Positions 50,755-63,390 of a DNA stretch of 64,000 nucleotides are shown in pieces (within the stretch, counting starts at the first letter, position 1; each line of letters begins with the position of its first letter). The DNA is from Onchocerca lupi. Its lineage: Eukaryota > Nematoda > Chromadorea > Rhabditida > Onchocercidae. Under the pieces are notes generated by a model. The model ran no database searches. It was not told where the DNA came from and saw nothing but the letters and a program-made list of their open reading frames with translations. Position numbers and translations under genes: made by a program. The stretch is taken from the NCBI GenBank assembly GCA_028564675.1, contig JAOVVO010000138.1:79632-143631 (forward strand), written 5' to 3'.

Positions 50755-52119
50755 ATGTCTGGCGGTATTGCCGCAGGTCGTTTAGCCGAGGAACGGAAGG
50801 CGTGGAGGAAAAACCACCCATTTGGATTTATTGCAAAACCTTCATCAAATCCTGATGGCACGAGGAATCTCTTCAACTGGGAGTGTGCCATTCCTGGCAA
50901 GAAAGGAACGATATGGGAAGGCGGTCTGTACAAGGTGAATTTTGTTTTCATTTCTGTTTGGAAGATCTGATTTAGCGGAAATTTTTATCCGGTGCTTATT
51001 GTTCGATCTGACTTATTTGTTACTACAAGTGAATATTCTGTTATCTTCTGGTTATAGATTGCACTTTGAATTTAATTGGGAAATATCAAGTTCAGTAGCT
51101 ACCTGAATTTTTTTTCCGAATGCAGAGAATGTTGTTCAGTTTACTTCTCTTTCCATCCAAATTCTTCCAGTTGATTCTAGCATTTATTATATAACATTAT
51201 TGCAGATTAGGATGCAGTTCAAGGATGATTATCCTTCTACACCACCGAAGTGTAAATTCGATCCTCCTTTGTTTCATCCGAATGTGTATCCTTCAGGAAC
51301 TGTTTGTTTGTCGCTATTAGACGAGAATAAGGTGTGCTTGTAAAGTTTACTTGGCATGTGTTGTGCTTCTAAAGTTTACTTGTTTCGACGTGCAGATCAA
51401 CTTGGAGTTCTTGAGAAATATTTTTGAAATTTCTTTTATTGATTTCTCATCCAAAATATATCGAGAAGAGCTCTGTTTTATGTTTTTCTGCAAAAGAAAT
51501 TTTTGGTTGAGGACTGGAGTCGTAATTATTATGAACTTCGCGTTGCAGATATCCAGTATTTAATTTTTTCAGGATTGGAAACCCTCTGTAAGCGTACGAC
51601 AACTCCTGATTGGTATTCAAGACCTGCTGACAAATCCTAATGTTGAGGACCCCGCTCAAGCCGATGCCTATCAAATTTATTGTCAGAATAGGTAAGTAAA
51701 CATTCAAATACATTTCTTTTTTGTCAGTTAAACCTACAACCAATATTTTCATTCATTGGCTTCAGGAAAATATGATGATCATAATTGTGCGAACAGTTTT
51801 ATGTATGCAAATTAGAGAGAATGAATAGGACAATGGAAATTTTATGAGATGACTATATGGCCCATGAAATAATTAAAGTTTTATTATGTTTATAGAAATT
51901 CAGGCATGGTAAAGTTTCATAGTTCTTCACGTAAGTTAGACTGTTGATCCAGTTTATAAAGTCACTTGCTTTCGAGAATAGTGTATTTTAGCCCTTCGAA
52001 ACTTTTGCAAATTGAGATGACCGTTAGAATGTTTCAGAGTAGAGTACGAAAAGAGAGTTCGACGTCAAGCACAACAGTTTGCTGCTGAAATTGTCCAGAG
52101 GCAAATGTTAGATAACTAA
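50755..52119 (+). CDS. ubc-9: SUMO-conjugating E2 enzyme UBC9
   Basis: Carries SUMO as a thioester from the E1 and passes it to target lysines, mainly in the nucleus. Four exons in phase: 50755-50934, 51206-51331, 51573-51691 and 52038-52119, giving 168 aa (UBC9 is usually 158-166). Diagnostic sequence includes MSGGIAAGRLAEERKAWRKN at the N-terminus (the basic SUMO-binding helix), FNWECAIPGKKGTIWEGGLY, and YPSTPPKCKF, the UBC9-type version of the E2 PPK region. The catalytic Cys is in FHPNVYPSGTVCLSLL. The DWKPS loop and the C-terminal helix with YCQNRVEYEKRVRRQAQQFA follow. The HPN motif is intact. An in-frame ATG nine codons upstream (50728) precedes the TTTTACAG acceptor, so I prefer 50755. 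No defects. Confidence 0.97.
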
Positions 52120-54602
52120 TGGAGATAAACATGATATTCTGCTAACAATTCTCTTCACATGCAGGATCGATCTCGATATTGATTAAAATATTTAGGCGTT
52201 ATTTTGCTTTATGACAACAAAAAAAGCTTTTGGGACTTTTGTATCTAAAATCAGTACTTTGCCATTTATTTTCAACTTCTAGATTAAAGATTGCGACCTT
52301 ATATTATGAGCTGGTCCGAATAGTATTTCTAGTATAACAATCACTGCTGTCAGCGATGTCATAGAAAGAAGCAGAATTTTGAAATAAGTTGAGCTTTTTT
52401 GAAGATTCCTGACTGACATTGTTTAATTTATGGTATTATGAATCAACACAAAAAATGAAACTTATGAATCCAATACGTTTAGGCGGTGGATATTTAAATC
52501 TGTTACAGGGTTCCACCAAGATTTACTAAAAAACTACTTCTAAAATATTAGAATTAGTTTTTCTTCGTTCTCCGTTAGAAAAATAGTTTAAATACCGATT
52601 TCATGATTGATTCATTCAGGAATAATTTTTTTCTCCTTTAGAATGAAATAGCTGAACTTTACGGCATCAATTGGTTATCACATTTCATAGTATTTGGTAT
52701 GGGACATCTGTTTTATTTGTAAATACCAAGCAGCATGCTTGGACATTATATATGAGCATATCTCTCTATAAACATAGAATATGTTCTACTTCATATCAGT
52801 GCTGTGAAAAAAAAAAATGTTATTAACTGCGAAGTTTTAAAGTCTCTTAGGCAATGTGCTTGTTCACCCTAAATTTTTTATCTTCTCATTTGCATTCGTA
52901 CACCTTGGTTTTTCTATTATTATCGGTAAATTTCTACATTCGTTTGTATTCACTATAATCAACAGTTTAAAATCAACCATATTCCATAAATACTTCTAGC
53001 TGCAATGGAGTGGAAAAAATTGAGGCTTTCATTACGTCTTGTTGAATAAAGTTATGAAATTGCGTATAGACTAGTAATTGATTAAAAAGCATTTTTTGTT
53101 CATGATACTTATGCACTTTTCTTGAATTTTTAATTCGCGAAAAGAACTGGTTTGAACTGATAGAGATTGATCAACGATCTCATCTTGCTACTGAATGCTG
53201 CTATAAGAAATTATTAGAGAAGATCAAACTCGAGGACTATCTAATTCAAATCAAAAACCTGGTGACGTAGAATCATTGGCGGACGTAAATTGATTTACTT
53301 ATTGTTCTTTACTATTTCAAAAAGATGCAAACATTGTGGGGCACTATAAACGTAATCCAGTGGAAGATATTGATAATTTATATACTAAACATATATATAT
53401 ATATATATAAGATTATCTGCTCAAGATGCTTAGTACTTTTTCATTTAAGGAGTGATCATTTTGTAGTATTCCCTTTATTATTTACCATGCTGTTCTCAAC
53501 GATGTTTGATCATAATGCAGTGCTGGGTCATATATGGCTTATAAGACAAAAAATTGCAAAGTAATCGAACGGACAAATTAATTAAACATGTATCCATAAA
53601 ACTGATGATTGAAGCCTTAAACTGACTTCATCATTCACAATATAATTTTGGTGATGGGCGAAGTTTTGCAAGTTATGTTCACTTTGATTGGCGAATCTTT
53701 TTTTTTTTTTTTTTTTTTTTTTCATTTGAGCAATAAATAATGTTCCGGATTAGTGTGCAGAGAGTATGAATTTATATTATTAAAGTATACGATTGAGCAC
53801 TCATGTTCTTGATGTTTAAAATGCACTGCCCTTGAAAGGAACTGTAAGAGGAAATTCGCATAATTTCCAAAAAAGAATAAGAAGAAAAACATGTAAAGAT
53901 TTTTTTTATCGATAATGTTTTCAGATTGTAGAGTGACATCCACTTGCCTATAATGACACAATCTGCTGATGAATATTCCGTTTCTGTATGGCGGTAACAT
54001 GCAGCTGAAATATTTAGTTGTTAAATTGCTGGGGAATGTCGCTGGCCGATTAGCCATCCAAAATATGGGGCAATCGGTGATCTGTGAAAAGATGAGAATC
54101 GCCCTCATTAGGATTGTTATAAAGTTGTCATTCGGATACACCTCTTCCTCTTACAGCCAGCAACTCCTTTTTTATGACACATTTATTGCTGAGATTGTCT
54201 CCTTTTATTAAATATATCCTATGGCTAGGAATCAAATCCGTTTCCTCTTGAAATATTTAATGGAATAATTTGATCACACCTCTATCAGCTGTGTCGTTCC
54301 CTTTTTATGTTCCCGTGGATGGCCATATCTGTCGTTTGTTTTAAAATTTTATCCTTTATTATTTTTGCTATTTTGTCCTTTAATTCCTTTCAAAATAAAT
54401 GTTAACTGTCTCTTTAAACTGCGTTCTATAACTGAACAACTTTGCATATTAAAAACAGCACTCAAAGTATCAGTTGCTTCCATGACTGAATCTCTCTGCA
54501 GATTTGAAAGTGCGTTGTAAAATGATTATTCGAAATATGCATCCATTGGTGGGCAAATAGTTGCAGAGCTTACATCGAAAGGAATTTTCAATTTCCAACA
54601 AA
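52120..54602. other. Intergenic between UBC9 and Warthog
   Basis: Contains an AT dinucleotide run (53391-53409) and a poly-T run (about 53699-53722). At 53720-54210 open frames of 139 codons (minus) and 80 codons (plus, MNIPFLYGGNMQLKYLVVKL) overlap on opposite strands; neither matches a family I know and neither has a clear splice context, so both are left uncalled. Confidence 0.4.
53391..53409. repeat. (AT)n microsatellite
   Basis: Nineteen bases of alternating A and T between UBC9 and the Warthog gene. Confidence 0.9.
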
Positions 54603-57600
54603 ATGTTTCTCTCAATGATGCTGTTTTTGGTGAGAATAACCAGTGGTCAGCAACAGTCCGTAACTGATTCATCATGCAGTGAATACACAATTCCGTTCTC
54701 ATTTCAAAGTGATAAAATTGGAAATCCAAGTATCACTAAGTTTTTTCAGCTATTTGGAAGATGAATAGTTTATCCAGCTGTTACATACGTTACTACTGTA
54801 GATTCCTGACATACGTTGGCATTTAATATGCAAAACGATATTTTAATACCTCTGTTCTCCTTTACTAGCAATTGTAGATACAATATATATTTGTAGCTTG
54901 TAAATTTAACGGAGGTTGAAACTGTTGAGAATGTTGTACTTTCAAGATGTAATTCTGCGGATCAGTCACTTTTCTTTCTTATTATTAAAGATATTCTAGG
55001 ACTTCGCTTTTTTTGGGGAATTATTTGAAAACAATAGAAATATTTTTCTCAGTGACATTGCATGAAATTATTTTACAGCTCTATTATGTACTTCCCCGGT
55101 TTGTTTTGACGAAAAAAGATTATACGAATTGAAACGTGATGATGTGATTCCAGAAAGTGATACTGAAAAGAAGAATTTGCTCTTCTGGAAGAATCATGTT
55201 CACAAAGCGGTAAATCATTAGTTACACTATGGTTTAAAATATAAATTTTTATTCGCATTGTGGCTCAAATATACAAATATGTAAGAGTCATAGTGATAAA
55301 GGAATATTAAAATATCCTTTATTCTCCATTACTAGCAATTATAGATACATTAATTATTTCTAGCTCGTAAAATTATTTTTTTTTTTTTTTATAGACATAA
55401 TCTGACATCTCGGAAATTTATCAAATATATTTTTTCAGCAATGTCATAAATTCTATCAAAACATCAGTTGCACTGAAGAAACGCAGTGGACGATTGGGTT
55501 ACTTCTTGAAGGTGACGAAAACAACGTTAAGTAAGAGAATCCTGTAATTGCTTTTTATATGTTCTAATAGGTCTTATAAACTTTTTTTCTGCATATTAAA
55601 TCTTTTTTTTTTTTTAGAGTGAAATGGAAGTGCTGCAACTATGAGGGTTTACGACATGCCAGAGCAATAAAAACAGTGATTGTTAAAATTGGTGAAAGTT
55701 ATACGGGTGGAGAAATATATCAAAGTAGCCGTAGAGTGGCTTTTGACCTAATCAAAGAAGTACATCTCTTATACGATGAACAACATAGGTTAGGCTTTTT
55801 TTAAATGTCATCTCTTTTGATTATACTTATCAGTAAATCGTTTCTGTTAATTACTGAATAATTGTTTAGACTGTGATTAACAATCCAAAAATCTTATACT
55901 CTCAATTAGTATTGAAGTGATCTGATTATAGTTTTTACCAATATATAAATTAATTTAAGGAAGGCGTTTTCATGATTACTCACTCTCCCGAACAGTTGCA
56001 AATATTAGTAACGGATATTTCCAGATAAACCCATGAAATGGATAATCTGCAAGATCCAGTTTTCATTTCTATATTATTTATCTAATTTGTTTGAATCTAA
56101 AAATATTACTTAACTTTATTTAGACCTCGCTATGAACTGAAAATAACGCGCTTAGCATGTATTCCGAAACCGACAGATATCAAAAATAAATGTTTGTTTT
56201 CATTTTCTTTAATTATATCTTTCCTGCCATCAACTAGTTAGACTCATTGCAAAAAGCACCGCAAATTCTGGATCACTACTATTCCTTATTCAATAATCTG
56301 TTCTACACAGTATCATAGATCTTATTTTCCTACACTAAATATGTATTCATTCATCCATTAAGAATTCTAAAATTGTCTAAACCTTGAATGCAACAATAAA
56401 GAGAAAGTCTTTTTTTTTTCGATATTTTCAATTTTTCCTTGTTTCTCTTTAAACTTGAACAGTGATAAATGCAGAAAAATTAGTGAAGTCTGTTCAAACC
56501 CTTCCTAATTTCAGTTTCTAGCACATTTAGGATAAAAATTTGGTTATTGTTTGACAGTTTAAAAAACACATATTCACAATGAGAAAGATTGAGGAATCAG
56601 AAAAATGTATACAAACCATGATTTTATTTGGTCGGTTTCCCGAAATCCAAATTTGAGAAATCTTTTTTACCTTAAGTATTTGAATTGGCTTTCTTTTCTA
56701 TTATTTCATGCTTGAATTTGGCATAAAATAAAATTGTTCCGGCAATAACAGTATTTGTAGTAATAGCTGATAAAAATAGTGAATTAAACCCACCAGCAAT
56801 AGACGTTTCATCAGAATACGATACTGAAGAATACGTTTTTACAAATCAGCATCACACAAAATACTCGAAACCAAGAAGGTACTTATTTCATTTCTTTGCT
56901 TGGTTCACTTACAAATCTTCAGGACGCCATACTAATGACAAGCTCATTTTCTACATTCCTAATTCTTTCATAATACAGGCATATTCTGAAATATAAATCC
57001 TTATCAACCCCTCCACTCCTCTTCCCCCCTCTCCTCCCATCTTCCTCTCCTTCTTCCAACATTTCTTGATTTTGTTTGAATAACATTTCAGCAGACGACC
57101 AACAATTCTGGATGAAAATTCTGATGATTTACTCTCATCTAGACATCGAATGGCCCGTCGAAAAATGTTTTCGCTCCGTAGAGGACCGTTCTACAAGCCC
57201 ATTGCTGGGGATTATGATTACTATGATTACGATCCTCTGATTCTCAGACGTCCAACTGTACATTCCAGGTACCAATCTTTTATATGCCTTTATTCACAAA
57301 TGCTAAAGAAAAACAGAGCTAACATATTTATGCTCAAAAGGTGTATGAAGACGCCAAACAGCTCTGAGATATGCTTAACTTGTTTCTGATGGTAAGTATA
57401 TTTCAGGATAATCGCGGACGGATTGTGGCCGATCGATTTAGGCATAAGGAGACGTAATCGCCCTGTTGTAGCTGCTGCACCTGTATCTCCAGCTCTCTAT
57501 GAAATCACATCTCCGGTATTTTTTAAACTTCGTGGGAATGATTTGAAGAAATAAATGAGAATTTCTTGAATACTTACATGTAATCTATTTCTTTATATTT

Positions 57601-59287
57601 TGCATTTTATTCTACCCAGATTCTATTTGTGCTCACAAATTTAGAATGCAATTGATGGTGATTATCACCAGTTTGTCGACAGTGATAACACAGCAACTCC
57701 TATTAATTCTGATCAAGCAGAAGTCTACAGTCAACTATCACCTGCTGTAGGTGCTCTTATTAATGATCATATGTTTATAATCACCAACTCAAATTGAAGT
57801 ACAAGCTTTTTTCATCAATAAATGTCTGCAAAATGAATGACTGCTTCAAATAGTTGTACTTATTTTAGTATCTGAAGTCTATTAAAGATACTGGTTGATA
57901 TCAAATTCATTTTTCTTTAAATAATAGACCAATACGTAATTTTTGCGCCACTTTTTTTTTCATTTTATCAAAATTTGCGATACTTGCGAAACTCTCTTTC
58001 AGCCAACAACCGGGCAATTGTCACCAGCATATTCTGGTATACAATATCTACCTCAAAGAGCTGTAATACCGTCAGAATCAAAAACTATAAGCGCTGCGCA
58101 GCACACTGTGCCTATATACAGTGGCGCTACTGTACCGGTAAATTATCATAATTTCGAGTTTCGAGAATTTTGTAATAGGTAATGTTGAAAAGGTTGCAAA
58201 AAGAGTACTAACAATTCAAAAGTAAAGCAACATTAATATCAGAAGTTATGAGGTTCATGTAGATACTTTCAGTACTATGGCTATTTTGAAACACTGCAAT
58301 GCTTTAGCGGAGACATAACTGTGCAGACGCCTGATCAAATAAAACGGATTGATGAACTAGAAGTTGGAGATCAAGTCTTATCTATCGAAGAATCATTGGT
58401 AAGTCAATAAATTTCATTTCGAACGAATTGTTAGTCAAAACAAAATCGAATTACTCAGAATTTAAGTGAATTTCATGAGAGAAAACTATAAAAGAGAGTT
58501 ATTTGATCTAGATTTCTTATTCACCAGTGGTAATGTTTTTGCATCGATCCAAAAATGAATCAGCAGTTTTCAACAAGATTATTCTGGTTGGTTCTTTGAT
58601 TATTATTTCCACGCTGTCTTTTGTCTTTTTACATTAATCAGCAAAATTTGAGGGAATATCGAACTTACGGAATAAGTTTTTGAATTGCAAAGACAAACCT
58701 TCAATACTTTTATAAAGTTTCAGGAAAATGGTGAAGTAATAAAATTAACTGATTATCATTTATTATATGTTACCGGTTGTATGACAGGAGAGAAGCTACG
58801 TTTAACATTTGCGAAGGATGTTCGGTTGGGACACTGCCTGCATGTTGTTAAGAAACAGTCCAATAATTTAGTGCCTGTTCAAGTATCGAACATCCAGCGA
58901 GTTTGTTTATCTCATCATTGATCTATCTTTTGCAGCGTGGATTTCTTACTGGAGAAAACAAAAACTAAGGAAGTGAAACAAATATAAAACTGCCCATAAA
59001 TAAAACGATCTAACTCATTACTTATAATAAAGAAAAATATTTGATTTCAGTTTACTGGCAAAGGATTTTATGCTCCTCTAACGGCAAATGGAGATATTAT
59101 CGTAAATTCAATATTGTCATCCTGTCATAGCAATATAGCGATGCAAACCTTACAGCAATCGATATTCAGTCTGCTACGAAAAATTCGATCGCTGATGTTT
59201 ACTGATGAAAGCACAGATGGCTTATTGCCAGGCATCCAATATCTTGTCCAAATTTCAGAACTCTTTCTACCACACAGTATTCTTTAA
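54603..59287 (+). CDS. Warthog-type hedgehog-related protein with Hint (Hog) autoprocessing domain
   Basis: Nematode hedgehog-related secreted proteins act in cuticle and moulting; the Hint domain cleaves the precursor and can modify the N-terminal part. Thirteen exons: 54603-54729, 55079-55209, 55439-55530, 55618-55788, 56780-56878, 57092-57268, 57407-57515, 57645-57746, 58003-58137, 58273-58398, 58512-58586, 58724-58900 and 59051-59287. They give 585 aa with no phase conflict. A signal peptide (MFLSMMLFLVRITSG) is followed by a Cys-rich Wart domain to about residue 173: CSEYTIPFSFQ, LLCTSPVCFD, WKCCNYEGLR, GESYTGGEIYQSSRRVAFDL. A linker of ~200 residues follows, basic at its start (KPRRSRRP, HRMARRKMFSLRR) and then acidic/Tyr-rich (GDYDYYDYD). 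The Hint domain begins ETLQCFSGD, with catalytic Cys391, and has T457/H460 in LTDYHLLYV. It ends with PLTANGDIIVNSILSSC. Exon 6 has a CAGCAG tandem acceptor. Confidence 0.95.
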
Positions 59288-59551
59288 TAGTGCGTCCGAG
59301 ATTCCTTCATTACACTTATGCGAAATCAATAAAATCATTTGAATAATAATCTTACTTCTTGAGAAGTATTCTGGATAAGAATACTACTGCTGTTACAATT
59401 CATGATAGAGACGGTTTTCTGATATGAAGATCATAAAAATTAATCATTTATTTGGAAAAATTAAATTATATTATCAATTAAAAAAATCAGTGGTCAGCAA
59501 AATGAAACTTCCTCGTCCATATGGTTTTGTAGCTTGGGTAATATTTATAGG

Positions 59552-61232
59552 CTATCTAGTATCGTAAAGTGATGGCACTTCTAAGAGTATTAGGAAAATG
59601 CCAACATTTAGAACAGAAAATATTATAAGGAATAATCGGTCAAGTACCACTGCTATGAAGATCCATCCATCAAATATCTATAAGTAGCATATTGGAGATT
59701 TTCAGCTATTTCCCAATTTTGAATCTCATACATTTTGTAGTCTTCAAGAAACTTAAAAAATGTATATGAGATTGCCATGTCATTTGAATCGAAATCAAAT
59801 TCTCGGACTTTGATATTCAAACTTGAGCCATCAAAAAAAGTTAAACTTCGAATTCAAGCTTTTTGTGTCAAGAAAACTTAATTTTAATACCCACATACTA
59901 CATCCAAAAAAAAAAAAAAAAAGAAATTATTATGCAACTTTTATAATAAGTAAACTAAGAATAAAGAAATTAGAAACCTCAGCTTCCTCCGCATTTATCC
60001 GGAAATGATTGACAAGAAATCGGACCTGTTACAATACTTCTGAAACGATGTATCTTTTATAACTCAGGCATTTTTTAAAATCATTCAAGCAGTGATGATG
60101 AGTGGAACTCTTGTCATCTTCAATCTCATGAAAAATAATTCAACATTTTAAACTTCGGTCTTCGAATTTCATTGTAGCTATAAAAAATATCAAAAACTAA
60201 CTGTCCAGTAATCATCTCTATAAATAAAATTCTTGTCGAAAGCGAACTCTTCTGTATTCTTTTCTCCACAACATTATAGGAGCGAGAATATGATAGATAA
60301 GATGATGAAACATAAAATTTTCTGAATATGTCTTCTCCTGAAAGTTCATAGTGCTGGAATATAAGTCTAAACTGCTAGAATTTTTCGTTCCATAAAAAAT
60401 TTTTTCAAATTAAAAATGATTTCAAAGAATAAATCGTTTTCAATATGTTTCCGGCACGGTAATGAAGCGACTTTTTTCGAATTATCTCAAATATCCACTT
60501 ATCATGATAAAGTAACAATGAAACATAGAATCTGTATATTACATTCTTGAACTGTGGAACAATACAGCTCATTTGGCCGAATTCTTCATCTTATCAACAA
60601 TACCGCATCAACTAATTTATTCTTCGAAATTTTAATTTTTCGTTTCGGCGTGTTTCATTCCTTAAAAAATATTCTGAAACATAATGTGCAGATATTTTAA
60701 AATGATAAATCACTTTATTTGAACTTTAAGTTTGCCCTCGCAATTCCATCTTTTACGATCCTATCAATATGTATGATGATTGTACATAAAGCTTCTGAAA
60801 AAATTTATGATGCTATATACTAAGTCAAATCGTTTGATCGTTTAACACTAATAGGAATTTTGATGATTTAGACTGACCGTCTTTGACCGGCTAGAATGCA
60901 GCAATTTCTTTACTTGCCTGAAGTTTCCATGCATACAGGTCTTCATCCTCCAACGTTACTAAATTGAATTTTATATACTTTACTCTAGTATTATTTGTGC
61001 AAAGCCAATATTCAACAAAGAAAAATATATAAAAATGTCACTTTGGTAAGAAATGAAGAAAACAATTTGCGAATCCAGGATGACATATGATAAGTAGATT
61101 TACTCCGAAAGCGAAAATTCATAGTGATAACAGAAAGACTATCGAAAGTGAAACGAGAATCATTGTTGTGATCAGATAACGCCCAAACATCGGCATCACT
61201 AATGAAGTTGGTGGTATTATATCGATTAAAAC
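59552..61232 (-). CDS. Nicotinic acetylcholine receptor subunit, 3' part, with two apparent frame breaks
   Basis: Cys-loop ligand-gated cation channel subunit. Exon 61232-61042 encodes the end of M2 and M3: IDIIPPTSLVMPMFGRYLIT then TMILVSLSIVF, followed one base out of frame by VITMNFRFRSKSTYHMSSWI and RKLF. The last exon (about 59845-59552) encodes the end of the cytoplasmic loop, then again after a one-base frame change DGWIFIAVVLDRLFLIIF, M4, and the typical tail LEVPSLYDTR, stop TAG. Both faults fit loss of one T from a TTT run (at 61134-61136 and 59672-59674, read on the minus strand). Possible loop pieces lie between: TLEDEDLYAWKLQ at about 60958-60918 and HEIEDDKSSTHHHCLNDF near 60130. 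The extracellular domain, M1 and most of M2 were not found up to 64000. It converges on the Warthog gene. It could be a pseudogene or carry assembly errors. Confidence 0.75.
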
Positions 61233-63390
61233 CTTCAAACATTATGATGACAAAACGTTGGGAAGGAATGGCAGTTCACATATCAATCTGGCAAGGAGCT
61301 TAGAATTAATAAAACAACTTCGCATCTTTTAAAAAGATGATTTCAAATCAATGTTTTCTATGTGGTACCATCATTTCTAACCTAATTTTGAATCACAGCG
61401 AATGAATTTCGCCGTTGTCACTATTTTATTCAGTTTTGTTACTCAGAAAAGATAACAAAAATGTTTTCGGAAGGGTAAATACACCTTCAGATCCTGTAAG
61501 AATTTCAAAGAAATGTTTCGGATTGAAGTTTTCGGGATCCTTCTCAATACTGTTTGTTTTCTTTCAAAGTAAGTAGTTGTAGATAATTATCATTTGTCAA
61601 GAAAAAAAAAATGAAAAATTGTCTAGGCAAGAATATTTCCCTCAAAGATGTTGCAATATGGAAGTGGCCATAAAAATGCCGGATATAGACCATGAAATTA
61701 TTGGCATACATGAGATAAAAAGAAAAAAAAAAAAAATTGATTGCTGAGCAAAACATTCACGTTTTGGAAGGAAATCATGAAAAGACTGAAATTCAATTGC
61801 CTGTCGCTTCCTGTTTGTTAATCCTTTTAATTAAGTATGTGATGAGAACTTCTCAGTAAAACTATTCATTTCGAAATCCTTTCAAAATTTTCACAAAAAA
61901 GCTAATTAAATTGAGCAATGTAAAAAGAAACCAAATGCTCAAGTGAAAAAATTGGGAAGTTTTGATCCGACTTCATTTTCAAATCAGTAAGCTGATCTGA
62001 AAATGAAGTCATCAGATAAAAAAGCTATTTCATTGTGCAGTACTATCGGAAACATATCCATGATTTTTATACCTATATATATCGACAAATGAAATTGATA
62101 TATTTCATGAATTTAGCAACGTTGTGGATTTTAATGGAAGTGAAACTGACCTGCAGTCCTACTAGTGAGCAATGAGCCTCGTAGCAGATTGTAATGGAAA
62201 ACGGTTGAAATGCAACTGATTTTTATATTTTCAGGTAGTTATCATCCAAATACTGGAAGTATTCTGTTTCTGATATTTAACAAATACTTGCAAAAATTAT
62301 GACGAAGAGTACTCACCAGAAAGAATACAATACTGTTAGTGTAACCTAGATATTGGAAATACTATTTTGTAGTCAGTTAAATAAAAAGCACTGGTAATAA
62401 GAAGAGGTATTAGGAAGCACGGCAACCTGATTGCAAGTGAAGAAAAGTGTTTTCCGCTGCAATACAAAATAATAGGCAATATCAACATATTTTTCTGGGC
62501 CACAACAATTTATTTAAAGAACAGAATGTCAAGTTAATGATAGTGACAACAGATCCCATTTTGCAGATCTAAACAGTCCTTGTTGGTCTTTCGTAAAATT
62601 TCACAGAGATTTTATTTAAAAAAACTAGATAGATCGGCCACGCTCCGCATGGCAAGAATGGTCAATGTTCGTCTATATAAAGAATGTCAATGTTTGCTGT
62701 TCAAAATCTTAAATCTCCGAAAGTTCTTAAACACGCGCCTTATCTATATCATTTGAAAATCTTAGAATATCGGAAGGTTCTTACCTATTGGTTTGAAATT
62801 TTGAAACAATGTTGCATACGAATTCGCGCATGTTTTTATACACGCATTGCTGTAGCTCATTCTGGTTAAGTGAAAAAAAAAAAAAATAGAAAGTGCATGT
62901 TTCTAGTGTTGGGGAAAAAAAAACTGATGCTTTGTAATTTGGTTTGTAATTTGATTAGATTGGAGATTAATTCTTGCTATTATGATTTGACTAGGTCAGC
63001 AATAGCTGTGAGGAGGTTTTTTGTGTCTTGTGTGACAGAGATGAATGAGAGAGATTTTACTGATTGATGAAGAGTGATTCTTCGTAACAAACAATTATTA
63101 GGAAACATCCAGACAAATTGATCACTGGGTTATTCTTTCCTTTGTCGCTGATAGAGAAGAATACTATTCAAGGTAATTGTCGGATTCTTGCTATTGTTGC
63201 GTCGCTTTGAACTGTCGAACTGAAACCCTTGGAACTCCTAACTTTTGTTGTTGCAGTGTCGGTCTTTGTCATTTATCTATGAATTGCAGCGTTTTGGTGG
63301 CAAATATATTTGTCATCCCTATGTCACACCACTTGACCTTTAGTATTTCTTGATCAGTGTCAAACACGAATCCGTGTTCAGCAATCACGC
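61233..63390. other. No supported gene
   Basis: Upstream flank or introns of the receptor gene. A coding-like minus-strand stretch at about 61560-61432 (DPENFNPKHFFEILTGSEGV) has no family match. A G/T-rich, strand-skewed tract lies at about 62900-63070, similar in character to the one before UBC9. A strong short hairpin sits near 61.99 kb. Confidence 0.4.
61969..62010. repeat. 19-bp hairpin with 4-base loop
   Basis: Arms 61969-61987 (GACTTCATTTTCAAATCAG) and 61992-62010 pair with one mismatch, which would be a G-U wobble in a minus-strand transcript; the loop is TAAG. Beyond a two-base bulge a further four bases can pair (TGAT/ATCA). Confidence 0.8.

Noticed and set aside
53722..54211. Opposing open frames of 139 and 80 codons
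   Set aside because: Overlap on opposite strands, no recognised domain, no splice signals in phase.
61432..61560. Minus-strand stretch DPENFNPKHFFEILTGSEGV as a receptor exon
   Set aside because: It does not match any part of the ligand-binding domain or M1; kept only as an unassigned open segment.
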